Source: Sphingomonas suaedae
GTDB lineage: Bacteria > Pseudomonadota > Alphaproteobacteria > Sphingomonadales > Sphingomonadaceae
Direction of reading: 5' to 3'
DNA: 64,000 bases
Assembly: GCF_007833215.1 (NCBI RefSeq)
Contig: NZ_CP042239.1
Coordinates: 3,718,001 to 3,782,000 of the forward strand
The translations under genes and the position numbers were made by a program. A model generated the notes under the pieces. That model saw only the letters and a program-made list of their open reading frames with translations, ran no database searches and was not told the origin of the DNA. Numbering within the stretch: position 1 is the first letter of the stretch; every line of letters starts with the position of its first letter. Below are positions 34,654-43,741 of this stretch, in pieces.

Positions 34654-35219
34654 TACCGCTTCAGTTCCGGCGCGAATTCGCCGTCGATCAGGATGAAGGC
34701 GATGCGGCAATTGGCGTCCGACCGGTTCGACCAGCCATGGTTGGTGCCGCGCTGGATCACGATGTCGCCCGCGCGCACGGTCGTCTCGCCCTCGTCCATG
34801 ATCAGGACCAGCTCGCCCTCCAGCACGATGCCATAGTCGATCGTCTCGGTGCGGTGCATCAGCGCATGGCGGCTACCCGTGCCAGAATGCGCCGACGCGT
34901 CACCCGCGCCGACCTCGGCGAAATGCGCCTGCGCCTCTTCGGGCGACATGGTGCGGATCTCGTCGCTCTCGGGCGGGATGTCGAGCACGCGGATGCGCGT
35001 GCCGCCCTTGGGCGGAGCGAGCTTGATGCCGTCCTCATGCGGCTCGCCCGATGCAGCGTCGAGCAGTGCCGGGGTTTGCTGCGTATTCCAGATCTCGTGG
35101 AACAGCGGACCCGACGGCCCGCCAATCTGCTGGACGCGCGGGGCGGCGCCATCCTCCTGGATGATCGCGCGGCCGCTGGCGTCATGGCCGGTGACGACGC
35201 GGCGGACTGGCTTGGTCAT
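34653..35219 (-). CDS. Cupin domain protein
   Basis: 188-residue protein with one cupin barrel at about 105-180. Cupin motif 1 is HRTETIDYGIVLEGE and motif 2 is GDIVIQRGTNHGW, so a metal site with His and Glu is plausible. The ATG at 35219 follows AAGGAG at seven bases and is better placed than the one at 35225. Single-cupin proteins in such operons often act as isomerases, decarboxylases or dioxygenases on ring-fission products. It is too short for gentisate dioxygenase. Confidence 0.82.
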   Translation of the reverse strand: MTKPVRRVVTGHDASGRAIIQEDGAAPRVQQIGGPSGPLFHEIWNTQQTPALLDAASGEPHEDGIKLAPPKGGTRIRVLDIPPESDEIRTMSPEEAQAHFAEVGAGDASAHSGTGSRHALMHRTETIDYGIVLEGELVLIMDEGETTVRAGDIVIQRGTNHGWSNRSDANCRIAFILIDGEFAPELKR

Positions 35220-35221
35220 GT

Positions 35222-36382
35222 TCATGCTCCTTGAGGTACAGGGTGGCGGCGCAGCAGCGCGATGCCCGCGCCGATTGATGCCGCCGCTGCGTAGAAAAGG
35301 AAGACGCCCGACAGGCCGCCGAGCACGCCCGACAGCGCGACTGCGACAATGGGGGCAACAAACTGCGCGAGGAAGAACGACCCGGTCCACACACCCGTCC
35401 CGCGCCCGCGCGTCTCGGGCGGCAGGCGACGCAGCACCCAGGCGAGCATCGTCGGGAGCATCAGGCCATTGCCGATCGAGATCACCACCGCACAGGCGGC
35501 GGTCAGCGCAAAGCTCGTCGACAGCGCGATCCCGACATAGCCCAGCGCAACCAGCGGCAGCCCGATCGACAGTAGGATCTCGCCCGACCAGCCCTTGAGC
35601 CGCCCGAACAGCATCGATCCGGCCATCACGCCGAGATTGGCCGCGGCGCCCGCCAGACCGATGGTGGCGGGGGAGGTAATACCCGTAGCTTCGATCACCG
35701 GCCCGAGCTGGACGATCAGCGTGTAGAACAGCATCCCGACGCCAAAGGTGATCGCGACCAGCATCGCGATACCCTGCGCCTTGCCCGCAGCTGCGGGCGC
35801 GCTCGCGGCAGTCTTGGTCGGCTCGAACAGGATCAGCGTGGCGGCAAGCGCCACGGGGAGCGCCAGCAGATAGAGCCAGAACGGCCCGCGCGACCCCAAA
35901 GCCTCGCCCAGCGCGCCGCCCGCCGCGATCAGCACGATCGCGCTGACGCTCGCCGTCGCGATCTGGATCGACACCCAGCGCTCGCGCCGCTCGCCGGTGA
36001 AATAGTCGCCCACCAGCGCCGTCGCGACGGTCATGATGATCGCCTCGGTCACCCCCAGCGCGATGCGCGCGGCAAGGATCAGGCGGAGATCGTCGAGCAG
36101 CAGCGGCAACAGGCCGAACCCGGCATAGCCGACCAATGCGGCAATCAGCAGCCGCTTGCGCCCCAGTCTGTCCGACAGCCAGCCTGCGACCGGCGAAAAC
36201 AGCGCCACGCACAGCGCAGGGATGGTCAGCGCCATCGGCACCAGCACCGCCGCGCCCGGTACCCCCGAAAATTCGCGCAGCAACAACGGCAGCACCGGGA
36301 CCAGTGCGATGATCGCCATGGTCGGCATCACCGCGGTGAGCATCAGGATCACGCCATGGCGGGTCGTCGCGTGCTGGGTCAT
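35222..36382 (-). CDS. MFS transporter of the aromatic operon
   Basis: 386-residue twelve-helix major-facilitator protein. The loop 2-3 motif is GWLSDRLGRKRLLIAALVG, and the motif C-like stretch follows in helix 5. It starts with ATG at 36382 after GAGGGA. Two bases separate its stop from the cupin start. Lying in one operon with an outer-membrane receptor and catabolic enzymes, it is likely to be the inner-membrane importer for the same compound, or an exporter of a toxic product. Confidence 0.87.
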   Translation of the reverse strand: MTQHATTRHGVILMLTAVMPTMAIIALVPVLPLLLREFSGVPGAAVLVPMALTIPALCVALFSPVAGWLSDRLGRKRLLIAALVGYAGFGLLPLLLDDLRLILAARIALGVTEAIIMTVATALVGDYFTGERRERWVSIQIATASVSAIVLIAAGGALGEALGSRGPFWLYLLALPVALAATLILFEPTKTAASAPAAAGKAQGIAMLVAITFGVGMLFYTLIVQLGPVIEATGITSPATIGLAGAAANLGVMAGSMLFGRLKGWSGEILLSIGLPLVALGYVGIALSTSFALTAACAVVISIGNGLMLPTMLAWVLRRLPPETRGRGTGVWTGSFFLAQFVAPIVAVALSGVLGGLSGVFLFYAAAASIGAGIALLRRHPVPQGA

Positions 36383-36392
36383 GTCATTTCCC

Positions 36393-37508
36393 TCAGATCG
36401 GTTCCGCGACGACCTGGAACATCTCGTGGGTCGCCTTGGCATTATCGACCGGTGGGCCCTTGCCGATCTGGCCCATGCAGATCGCCAGGCTGGAGCGGAC
36501 GATATAGGCGCAGCGGTCGAAGCGGCGGTTGCGATAAGCGGTCAGCGCGGTCTCGACATTGTCGTGCTGCGTCAGTTCCTCGGCCAGCACCAGGCTGTCC
36601 TCGATCGCCATTCCCGCGCCCTGACCCAGATGCGGGGTGGTGGCGTGCACGGCGTCGCCGAGCAGCGCGATCCGCCCGCGATGCCAGTCCCCCTCGGCCA
36701 GCATTCCTTCGAGCGGGCGATAGACCACGCCATCGTCATCGGTGACCAGTGCCGACAGCTCGCGGATATAGGGCGCGCAATTCGCCATCTTCGACCGCAT
36801 CACCGCGGCCAATCCTTCGCGTGGATAACGCGGATTGTCGGGCTCGGGCGTCGTCACATAGATGTACATGAGATCTTCGGAGATGGGCACCAGCCCAACC
36901 CCGGTCGGCCCGTTATAGGCTTGCAGCGCGTCGAGATCGGCCGGGCGCGGCAGGTTGTAGCGCCACACGGCCTGTCCGGTGAACTGCGGCCCGGGGAGCT
37001 CCGGGAACAGCATCGCACGCGTCTGAGAATAGACGCCGTCCGCACCGATCACGAGGTCGAAACGCGCGCTCTCGCCATTGGACAGGGTAACATCGACGCC
37101 GTCGCCATCATCGTTCAGCTGTGTCGCGGTCACACCCAGCAGCACCTTGGCCCCGCTGGCGATCGTGCGGTCGCCCAGAATCTTGTGCAGCGCCGGGCGG
37201 GCAATCCCCATATTCGCCGGATAGCCATCGACCAGTCGCGGGGTCGGCACGCGCGCGACCTTCTGCCCGGTGGGCGTGAAAATCTCGACCGCGTCAAAGC
37301 CGACGCCGGACGCGACATATTCGTCGATCAGCCCAAGCTGCGCCATTGCGCGGATCACGTTCGACTGCTGGATGATGCCGACGCCATAGACCGACCAGTC
37401 GGGATCGCGCTCGATCACCGTGACGGTAAAGCCCTTGGCGCGCAGCGCGATGGCGGCGGTCAGGCCGCCAATGCCGCCGCCGATGACGAGAATAGTGCCG
37501 GAATTCAT
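36393..37508 (-). CDS. FAD-dependent aromatic monooxygenase (PHBH fold)
   Basis: 371-residue flavoprotein hydroxylase. The FAD motif VIGGGIGGLTAAIALRAKGF is at the N terminus, the DG motif in FDLVIGADGVYSQTR at about 160, and the GD motif in IALLGDAVHATTPHLGQGAG at about 285. It would insert oxygen into a phenolic ring using NAD(P)H, preparing a catechol or hydroquinone for the facing extradiol enzyme. It resembles salicylate and 3-hydroxybenzoate hydroxylases in length and motifs. Confidence 0.9.
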   Translation of the reverse strand: MNSGTILVIGGGIGGLTAAIALRAKGFTVTVIERDPDWSVYGVGIIQQSNVIRAMAQLGLIDEYVASGVGFDAVEIFTPTGQKVARVPTPRLVDGYPANMGIARPALHKILGDRTIASGAKVLLGVTATQLNDDGDGVDVTLSNGESARFDLVIGADGVYSQTRAMLFPELPGPQFTGQAVWRYNLPRPADLDALQAYNGPTGVGLVPISEDLMYIYVTTPEPDNPRYPREGLAAVMRSKMANCAPYIRELSALVTDDDGVVYRPLEGMLAEGDWHRGRIALLGDAVHATTPHLGQGAGMAIEDSLVLAEELTQHDNVETALTAYRNRRFDRCAYIVRSSLAICMGQIGKGPPVDNAKATHEMFQVVAEPI

Positions 37509-37518
37509 GTCTGCTCTC

Positions 37519-38490
37519 TCAGAAACGGTCGAGATCGTTGGCGAGGGTGATCGGCCCGGCAAAGCGCGCGCGGACCTGGGCGATATAGCCCTGGGTGCGG
37601 ACCGGATCGGGCGTTCCGCCCGCAAAGTGGGTGATGACCACCGCCTTCACCCCGGCGCGCGCGGCAAGGTCGCCGACCGCTTCGGGGGTGAGGTGATGGG
37701 TCGACAGATGCTGTTCCAGCTTCTGCTTGGCCGGGGCCGGCATGTTCGGCGAATTGCGCGCGACCGCCGCCATCGTCGCGGCCATGTCGATCATCTCGCT
37801 GACCAGCAGGTCCGCGCCCTTGGCAAGCCTCTCGACCGCCGCGCTCGGCCCCGTGTCGCCGGTATAAACGATCGACCGGCCGGGCAGGTCGAACCGCAGC
37901 GACAGCGACTTGTAGTTGCGATCCTCGACGCTGCCGGGTGCGAAATCATAGTGCGTGTTCTGCGCGGCGGTGACGGTCATGCCGTCCACCACCATCTTGT
38001 CGCCATCGGTCAGCTCGATGACGGTCACCGTATCGGCGGGCGGCGCCCAGGGCTGACCCGGAATGCCATAGCCGACCTTCGCCGCCGGCTGCATCGACGC
38101 GACCATGCCCGCGACCAGCTCCCGCGTGCCCGGTGGTCCATAGACGGTGATCTTCTCCGCCACATTGGTCTGGTTGCGCAGCCCCAGCACCGCCGACAGG
38201 CCGCCGGTATGGTCGGTGTGGAGGTGGCTCAGGAACACCGCGTGCACGCGGGGCAGCTGGTATCCTGCCCGGGTCAGCTGCTGGACCGCGCCGTCGCCGG
38301 CATCGACCAGATAGACGCGCCCGTCATGCACCAGCGCATTGGCGGGCTGCGACCGGTCGCGGCTCGCCACCGGTCCGCCCATTGTGCCCAGCGTGATGAA
38401 CGCGTCGCCCTGGGGCGGTACTTGCTGAGCGGTGGCGGGCGATGCCGCGAGTGCCGCCGCAGCCGCCAGCCCCAGAAGCGACGCGCGCAT
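37519..38490 (-). CDS. Exported metallo-beta-lactamase-fold hydrolase
   Basis: 323 residues with a clear signal peptide (LLGLAAAAALAASPATAQ), so it works in the periplasm. The metal site is complete: HLHTDHTGG, His in NTHYDFAPG, Asp in VYTGDTGPS and His in VITHFAGG, in the RNase Z/arylsulfatase-like branch. Its ATG overlaps the stop of the upstream TonB receptor (ATGA). This coupling suggests that a compound is taken in through the receptor and then hydrolysed (ester, lactone or sulfate) before inner-membrane import. Confidence 0.88.
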   Translation of the reverse strand: MRASLLGLAAAAALAASPATAQQVPPQGDAFITLGTMGGPVASRDRSQPANALVHDGRVYLVDAGDGAVQQLTRAGYQLPRVHAVFLSHLHTDHTGGLSAVLGLRNQTNVAEKITVYGPPGTRELVAGMVASMQPAAKVGYGIPGQPWAPPADTVTVIELTDGDKMVVDGMTVTAAQNTHYDFAPGSVEDRNYKSLSLRFDLPGRSIVYTGDTGPSAAVERLAKGADLLVSEMIDMAATMAAVARNSPNMPAPAKQKLEQHLSTHHLTPEAVGDLAARAGVKAVVITHFAGGTPDPVRTQGYIAQVRARFAGPITLANDLDRF

Positions 38491-40811
38491 CAGAAGTCGA
38501 ACCCGACGCGGACGCCATAGGTGCGCGGCGGGCGTAGCGTGCCGACCGGGAAGTCGAGGATCGGTCGGGTGCCGGCACGCGCCAGCACTTCCTCATCGGT
38601 GATGTTGTTGACGAAGCCGGTGATGCTCCACCCCTGCCGACTGCGCAGCGTGACAAAGGCGTCGGCCATCACGAACCCGTCCTGCACCTCTTCGGGGCGG
38701 TAGTTGGAGTTCATGAACCGGCTGCTCTCGATATTCGCCCGCGCACCCGCGATGAAATCGAGGTCGCCGGTCAGTTCGAACGTCCGCTCGTATCCGACAT
38801 TGATCGCCCATTCGGGCGAGTTGACCGTCGGCTTGCCCGAACAGTCGATGTCGTAGAAGCGGGCATTATTGACCCCCGGATTGGCCGCGCGGCTGCCCAA
38901 TGTGGTGCAGCCCGTGGTCACCGGTGCTCCGGTAGGCGAGAAATTCGCCGTGAGCAGGGTGTCGTACTCGCCCTTGAGATACTGGACATTGAGGTTGAAC
39001 AGGTCGTTGCGGCTGGGTGCGAAGCGCGCCTCGAACTCGGCGCCATAGATGTGCGACTTGCCCGCATTGACGGTGATCGACCCTTGCGCGAACAACCCGT
39101 TGCCGGTCGGCACGCCGCCGACATAGGTGATCTGCTGGTCCTTATAATCCCAATAGAACGCCTCGAAATTCAGCTGGAGCTTGTTGTCGAAGAACCGGTT
39201 CTTGGCACCAACCGTGTAAGCCGTCAGCGATTCGGGGGCGAAGGTGTTGTTCGGTGGCTGGGCGACGAAGAAACCGCCCGATTTGAAGCCGGTCGCGACG
39301 TTCGCATAGACCAGCGATGCCGGACCCGCGTCGAACTCCACGCCAGCCTTCCAGGTGAACTTCTCAAAGCTCAGGCTACCGGTGAACGGGGCGCTGAGCG
39401 GCGGCTCGACCGGGCCGGGAAGGCCGCCCGCTGCGGTCGAGGTCAGCTGCTTCTTGTCCTCGCGCGTGTAACGACCGCCGGCCACCAGACGGAAGGTGTC
39501 GCTGAGATCGAAGGTCAACTGGCCGAATGCGGCGACGCTCTCGGTATTGAGGCGCGGGGTGAAGCGGGTGGTCGAGATGTTACCCTGGCGGAAATAGTTC
39601 TCCGTCGCCTGATTTTCGCCGAAATAGAAACCGCCGATGACGTAACGCAGCCGCCCGTCCTCGTTCGACGCCAGCCGCACCTCGACCGAGGTCTGCTCGG
39701 CGAGATCGGTGATATCGCCCGCAAAGCCCGGCAGATAGGTGCGGAACTTCACGTCCGACCGACGCCAGGCAGGGATCACGGTCAGCGTACCGAAGCCGAG
39801 ATCGCCGACCACGGTCGCGCTGACGCCATAGAATTGATTGTCGAGAAAGCCGTCGGTGCCAGCCAGCGCAACGCAGCCGCTGGTGACGAAGCCGCCCGCG
39901 CCACCGCAAAAGGGCGGCGCGAAGATTGTCGAGGCGAGCTGACGGATCGCGGCATGTGCGCGCGGATCGGATACGCTGACGCGGTCCTCCAGCGCGGGAA
40001 CGCTGTAGCGTGCCTCGGGCAACAGGACGGCGCCGCCCCCCTTGCCATGCTGGTTGTAGTAGTCGGCGACCAGGGTCATCGACCAGCGGTCCGACGGCTC
40101 GATCAGCAACGACGCGCGGACTGCTTCACCCTTGTCGTCGTCATAGCCATCGGAGATATAGCCGTCGCGATCGACGATCTGGCCCGCGACGCGCAGCGCG
40201 ACTGTGTCACCCAGCGGCACGTTCAGCGCCAGGAAACCCTTCTTGCTGTCGTAATTGCCATATTCCAGCAGCGCTTCGCCGCCGAACTTGCCGAGGATCG
40301 GTTTCTTGGGCAGCACGTTGATCGCGCCGCCGGTGGCGTTGCGGCCATAGAGCGTGCCCTGCGGCCCCTTGACCACTTCGACGCGCTCCAGGTCATAAAA
40401 GACGCCGGCGGGCGCGGTCGGGCGGCCGACATAGACGCCGTTGAAGTTGAAGGCGACGGCGTTTTCCGAGAAGGAGTTTTGCGAGTTGGTGCCGACCCCG
40501 CGCAGGAAGAAGCTGGTCGTGCCGCCGGTCGGCTGGACCACCAGCGAGGGGACCAGCTTGCCGAGATTGGCGGTTTCGGTGATGCCCGACTGGGCAAGGT
40601 CGTCGCCGGTGACGGCGGTCACGGCAACTGCGGCGCGCTGGAGCGATTCCGAACGGCGCTGCGCGGTGATGACGATGTCCTGAAGCCCGTCGGTCTCCTC
40701 GCCCGCCTGAGTCTGAGTCGACGTCTCGGGCGTTTCAGGCGCTTCCTGCGCCATCGCGGCGGAAGCATGGGCGACGAGGATCGCAGTCCCCGCAAGAAGC
40801 AATTTTTTCAT
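38490..40811 (-). CDS. TonB-dependent receptor heading the aromatic operon
   Basis: 773-residue outer-membrane receptor. A signal peptide (KKLLLAGTAILVAHASAAMA) is followed by a TonB-box-like IVITAQRR segment, a plug (TANLGKLVPSLVVQPTGGTT, VEVVKGPQGTLYGRNATGGA) and a 22-strand barrel that ends in an aromatic residue (RVGFDF). It is of the iron-complex class, but its neighbours are catabolic enzymes rather than siderophore genes, and in Sphingobium such receptors are known to import lignin-derived aromatics. It is divergent from a LysR gene with an operator between them. Confidence 0.9.
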   Translation of the reverse strand: MKKLLLAGTAILVAHASAAMAQEAPETPETSTQTQAGEETDGLQDIVITAQRRSESLQRAAVAVTAVTGDDLAQSGITETANLGKLVPSLVVQPTGGTTSFFLRGVGTNSQNSFSENAVAFNFNGVYVGRPTAPAGVFYDLERVEVVKGPQGTLYGRNATGGAINVLPKKPILGKFGGEALLEYGNYDSKKGFLALNVPLGDTVALRVAGQIVDRDGYISDGYDDDKGEAVRASLLIEPSDRWSMTLVADYYNQHGKGGGAVLLPEARYSVPALEDRVSVSDPRAHAAIRQLASTIFAPPFCGGAGGFVTSGCVALAGTDGFLDNQFYGVSATVVGDLGFGTLTVIPAWRRSDVKFRTYLPGFAGDITDLAEQTSVEVRLASNEDGRLRYVIGGFYFGENQATENYFRQGNISTTRFTPRLNTESVAAFGQLTFDLSDTFRLVAGGRYTREDKKQLTSTAAGGLPGPVEPPLSAPFTGSLSFEKFTWKAGVEFDAGPASLVYANVATGFKSGGFFVAQPPNNTFAPESLTAYTVGAKNRFFDNKLQLNFEAFYWDYKDQQITYVGGVPTGNGLFAQGSITVNAGKSHIYGAEFEARFAPSRNDLFNLNVQYLKGEYDTLLTANFSPTGAPVTTGCTTLGSRAANPGVNNARFYDIDCSGKPTVNSPEWAINVGYERTFELTGDLDFIAGARANIESSRFMNSNYRPEEVQDGFVMADAFVTLRSRQGWSITGFVNNITDEEVLARAGTRPILDFPVGTLRPPRTYGVRVGFDF

Positions 40812-40888
40812 CAGACAACCCTCCCATGGGCGCCGCTTCGGTGAGCGCGCCTCGTCATTGAGGATGGTCAAAGCCGATCATTTATCAT

Positions 40889-40908
40889 AACGATTTGTTT
40901 CTATCGTT
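40889..40908. promoter_or_regulatory. Candidate LysR operator between receptor and regulator genes
   Basis: AACGAT and ATCGTT half-sites, exact complements separated by eight bases, lie 21 bp before the LysR start and 78 bp before the receptor start. Position and dyad fit the binding site of the adjacent LysR protein. Confidence 0.6.
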
Positions 40909-40929
40909 TAGCACAAATGGAATTGATGG

Positions 40930-41850
40930 ATGCGGCTCGATCAATTCGATCTCAACCTGTTGATCGCGTTCGATGTTCTGATCGAGGAGCGCAGCGTCAC
41001 CCGCGCCGCCCAGCGGCTGAATCTCACCCAATCGGCGATGAGCGCGGCTTTAAAGCGGCTGCGTGAGTCGTTTTCGGACGAGATTCTGGTGCAGCATGGC
41101 AAGCGTATGGTACCCACCGCCGCCGCGCTTTCGTTGGCCCCTGACGTCTCCGCCGCGCTGCTCAATATGCGTGCTATCCTCGCGAGCGGGATGCGGTTCG
41201 ACCCGGCCCATTCCCAGCGAAGGTTCCGCGTGGTCGCGTCGGATTACATCACCACCGTGCTGCTCGGCCCGGCATTGCGGCTGCTGCACAAGGAAGCGCC
41301 GCACATTCAGATCGAGATCACCCTGCCGCGCTCGGACATTCTCGAAATGCTCGACGATGGCGAGATCGACCTGCTGATCTCGCCCGAACAGTTTCTCAGC
41401 CCCGATCATCCGCGCGAATTGCTGTTTGAGGAACGGCATGTCGTCGTCGGCTGTGCGACGAACCCGGCGATGCAGCGCCCGTTGGATGCCAAAACCTATT
41501 TCGCGAGCGGACATGTCGCGACCAGCGTCTCACGTGACGGGACATTCATCGACAATTTCCTGCGCGGGCAGGGGGAGCAGCGCCGGGTCGAAGTCGTCTG
41601 TGCCGCTTTTTCGCAAGTTCCCTGGGTCCTGCCCGGCACGACAAGGCTGGCACTGATGCACGAGCGGCTGGCCCGCGAACTCGCGCCGCCGCTCGGCCTC
41701 GTCATCCAGGAGCCACCCTTTCCGCTCCCCCTGATGCGGGAGATGATGCAGTTTCACAGCGCACGCGCCATGGACCGGGGACTGTCCTGGTTCTGCGAGC
41801 GGTTGAAGATGGCGACAAAGAGCAATTTTCGGGCTGGCCGGGCTAAGTGA
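40930..41850 (+). CDS. LysR family regulator (NodD/LinR branch)
   Basis: 306 residues. The HTH occupies about 1-62 (FDLNLLIAFDVLIEERSVTR, QRLNLTQSAMSAALKRLRES), followed by a co-inducer domain beginning near residue 93 (RRFRVVASDYITTVLLGP). It is similar in architecture to the LysR protein at 28986, and the two genes bracket the aromatic cassette. Divergence from the receptor operon and the dyad in between point to control of that operon. Confidence 0.92.
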   Translation: MRLDQFDLNLLIAFDVLIEERSVTRAAQRLNLTQSAMSAALKRLRESFSDEILVQHGKRMVPTAAALSLAPDVSAALLNMRAILASGMRFDPAHSQRRFRVVASDYITTVLLGPALRLLHKEAPHIQIEITLPRSDILEMLDDGEIDLLISPEQFLSPDHPRELLFEERHVVVGCATNPAMQRPLDAKTYFASGHVATSVSRDGTFIDNFLRGQGEQRRVEVVCAAFSQVPWVLPGTTRLALMHERLARELAPPLGLVIQEPPFPLPLMREMMQFHSARAMDRGLSWFCERLKMATKSNFRAGRAK

Positions 41851-41909
41851 CGGGCGGATAGATACCGGGCGAATAGATGCCTGACGAATAGATGCCTGAC
41901 GAATAGATG
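41849..41909. repeat. 15-bp tandem repeat downstream of the LysR gene
   Basis: Four tandem units of 15-16 bp, the last two identical (CCTGACGAATAGATG at 41880-41894 and 41895-41909), the first two degenerate (CCGGGCGAATAGATG). The array fills most of the gap before the RiPP operon. It may have arisen by slippage; no role is evident. Confidence 0.85.
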
Positions 41910-41944
41910 TTTGTCGCGACACGGTTCGCGTTTAAGCACGCGGG

Positions 41945-42862
41945 ATGAACGCTGCCCCGGAAAACTACAAGCTATTCGGCTTGCGAATGTCTAGCGATAT
42001 CCAGTTGCCTGGGCTTTCGTCCGACCGAGAGGACATACCGGCCGACGTTGAAATCCGCCATGGGCCGGTTCCCGTCGACGGCGCGGCGATAGGGCCGAAG
42101 GTGGGGCCGTTCTGCCACGCGGCCGAACATGCGCTCTGGCTTCATGTTCCTGGCGTTGCCCGGTACCTGATCCGCGACGGACGGGAGTTGACCTATGCGC
42201 CGGAAACGGGCGCCGACGAGGGGAGCGTGCGGGTCTTCATGCTCGGCAGCTGCATCGGCGCCCTGTTGTTGCAGCGCCAACAGATGGTGCTGCACGGCAA
42301 TGCGTTCGAGGTCGGGGACCGATGCGTGATCTGCGTCGGTTCTTCGGGCGCAGGCAAGTCCACGCTGGCGGCGCGGATGCTGCAACGGGGCCACCGGATC
42401 ATTGCCGACGATGTGTGTGCCATCGATCCACAGGGCCGCGCCGTGCCGGGTATGCCGCGCTTGAAACTCTGGCAGGAGACTGCGCGCCGGTTGGGGATCG
42501 ACATTGCGGGATTGCAACGCATTCGCCCCAGCATCGCCAAGTTCGACCTGCCGATCGGCGACGCATTCCGGACCGACCCGGCGTCGATCGCGGCAATCTA
42601 TATATTGAAGCCCTGGAATCGCGATCACTTTGCGATCGATGAGATCAAGGGAATCGAGAAGTTCCAGGCATTGCGCGCCAACAGCTATCGCTACCGCTTC
42701 CTGAAGGGCATGGATCTGGGGCCGTGGCATTTGCAGCAATGCAGCGCATTGGCCGGGACCGTTCCCCTGGCCCAGATATCCCGGCCGCGCGTCGGGTTCG
42801 ATATCGATGGACTCGCGGACTTCATCCTCACCGATCTGTCGGGCCGTGGGGGAGCGGGATGA
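41945..42862 (+). CDS. HPr-kinase-like peptide kinase of a RiPP operon
   Basis: 305-residue protein with an HPrK-type kinase domain. The Walker A motif GSSGAGKSTLAARML lies at about 133-147, preceded by MVLHGNAFEV and followed by RIIADDVCAI with the catalytic acids. It lacks the N-terminal domain of true HPr kinase/phosphorylase. Kinases of this branch next to lasso-peptide genes (ThcoK, PadeK type) phosphorylate the C-terminal serine of the precursor. Here the precursor encoded at 45905 ends in Ser. The stop overlaps the sulfotransferase start (ATGA). It heads a five-gene operon. Confidence 0.85.
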   Translation: MNAAPENYKLFGLRMSSDIQLPGLSSDREDIPADVEIRHGPVPVDGAAIGPKVGPFCHAAEHALWLHVPGVARYLIRDGRELTYAPETGADEGSVRVFMLGSCIGALLLQRQQMVLHGNAFEVGDRCVICVGSSGAGKSTLAARMLQRGHRIIADDVCAIDPQGRAVPGMPRLKLWQETARRLGIDIAGLQRIRPSIAKFDLPIGDAFRTDPASIAAIYILKPWNRDHFAIDEIKGIEKFQALRANSYRYRFLKGMDLGPWHLQQCSALAGTVPLAQISRPRVGFDIDGLADFILTDLSGRGGAG

Positions 42863-43728
42863 CGGCACGGTTGTTCTGGCTCGCTTCCTATCCCAAATCG
42901 GGCAACACCTGGTTCCGCGCCTTCATTCGCAATCTGAATGGTGAAGCCGACGCTCCCGCGTCGATCAACGATCTAAGCAGCACCGGCATCGCGAGTTCGC
43001 GCGCCTGGATGGACGAGATGCTCGGGTTCGACACCGCCGACCTGGACCGTGATGAAATCGCACGGCTGCGTCCCGCTGTTTACGGCTTTACGTCGGCGCA
43101 GTTGCGCACATTCAGCTATCACAAGATTCACGATGCCTGCCATCGGGTGGATGACGACCAGTGGATCGTCAATGCCGACGCGACGGCCGGGGCGCTCTAT
43201 CTGATCCGCAATCCGCTCGACGTTGCAATCTCCTACGCCCATCATGACGATTGCTCGATCGACGAGTCCATCGCGAAGATGGAGGATCCCGACCATCACA
43301 TGGCGCCCCATGACAGTGAAAAACCGAAGCCGCAGATCGAGCAGCGAATGCTGACCTGGTCCGACCATGTGCGCAGCTGGGTCGATAATCCCGACATCCG
43401 AACCCATGTGCTTCGCTACGAGGACATGAAGACGGATACGCACCGGGTCTTTTCGCTGGCGGCCCGTTTCCTGAACCTGTCGACCGATCCCGAGGCGATT
43501 GCGAGGGCGCTTGAATTCTCGACCTTCGAACGCCTGAGGGCGCAGGAGGACGAGGAGCCGTTCCGCGAGCGAAATCCGCGAAGTTCTCGCTTTTTTCGCA
43601 AAGGCTTGGTCGGCGATTGGCAAACAACGCTGACCCGTGCACAGATTGACCGGATCGTCGCCGCGCACGGCGCGGTGATGGAGCGTTTTGGCTATCTCGA
43701 CCAAACGGGATCGCCGAGAACCATGTGA
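42859..43728 (+). CDS. PAPS-dependent sulfotransferase of the RiPP operon
   Basis: 289-residue sulfotransferase (PF00685 type). The 5'-phosphosulfate loop ASYPKSGNTWFRAF is at about 9-22 and the 3'-phosphate motif LIRNPLDVAISYAH at about 114-127; the C-terminal FRKGLVGDWQTTLT matches the RKGxxGDWK element. All cofactor contacts seem intact. It is translationally coupled to the kinase and followed by the PqqD-like gene after 13 bp. A peptide substrate is inferred from context: sulfation of a Tyr, Ser or Thr in the precursor (which has YY near its end) is the obvious possibility. Confidence 0.87.
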   Translation: MTARLFWLASYPKSGNTWFRAFIRNLNGEADAPASINDLSSTGIASSRAWMDEMLGFDTADLDRDEIARLRPAVYGFTSAQLRTFSYHKIHDACHRVDDDQWIVNADATAGALYLIRNPLDVAISYAHHDDCSIDESIAKMEDPDHHMAPHDSEKPKPQIEQRMLTWSDHVRSWVDNPDIRTHVLRYEDMKTDTHRVFSLAARFLNLSTDPEAIARALEFSTFERLRAQEDEEPFRERNPRSSRFFRKGLVGDWQTTLTRAQIDRIVAAHGAVMERFGYLDQTGSPRTM

Positions 43729-43741
43729 GGGGCAAGACGGC

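Noticed and set aside
35220..36212. Long N-terminal extension of the cupin gene
   Set aside because: It runs through the MFS gene in another frame and looks like shadow sequence; the start at 35219 has a good ribosome site.
41849..41909. Considered as a small CRISPR array
   Set aside because: Units are contiguous 15-mers without spacers and there are no cas genes.
41945..42862. Considered as true HPr kinase/phosphorylase (HprK) of a PTS system
   Set aside because: The N-terminal HprK domain is missing and no HPr or EIIA genes are near; the RiPP setting fits better.
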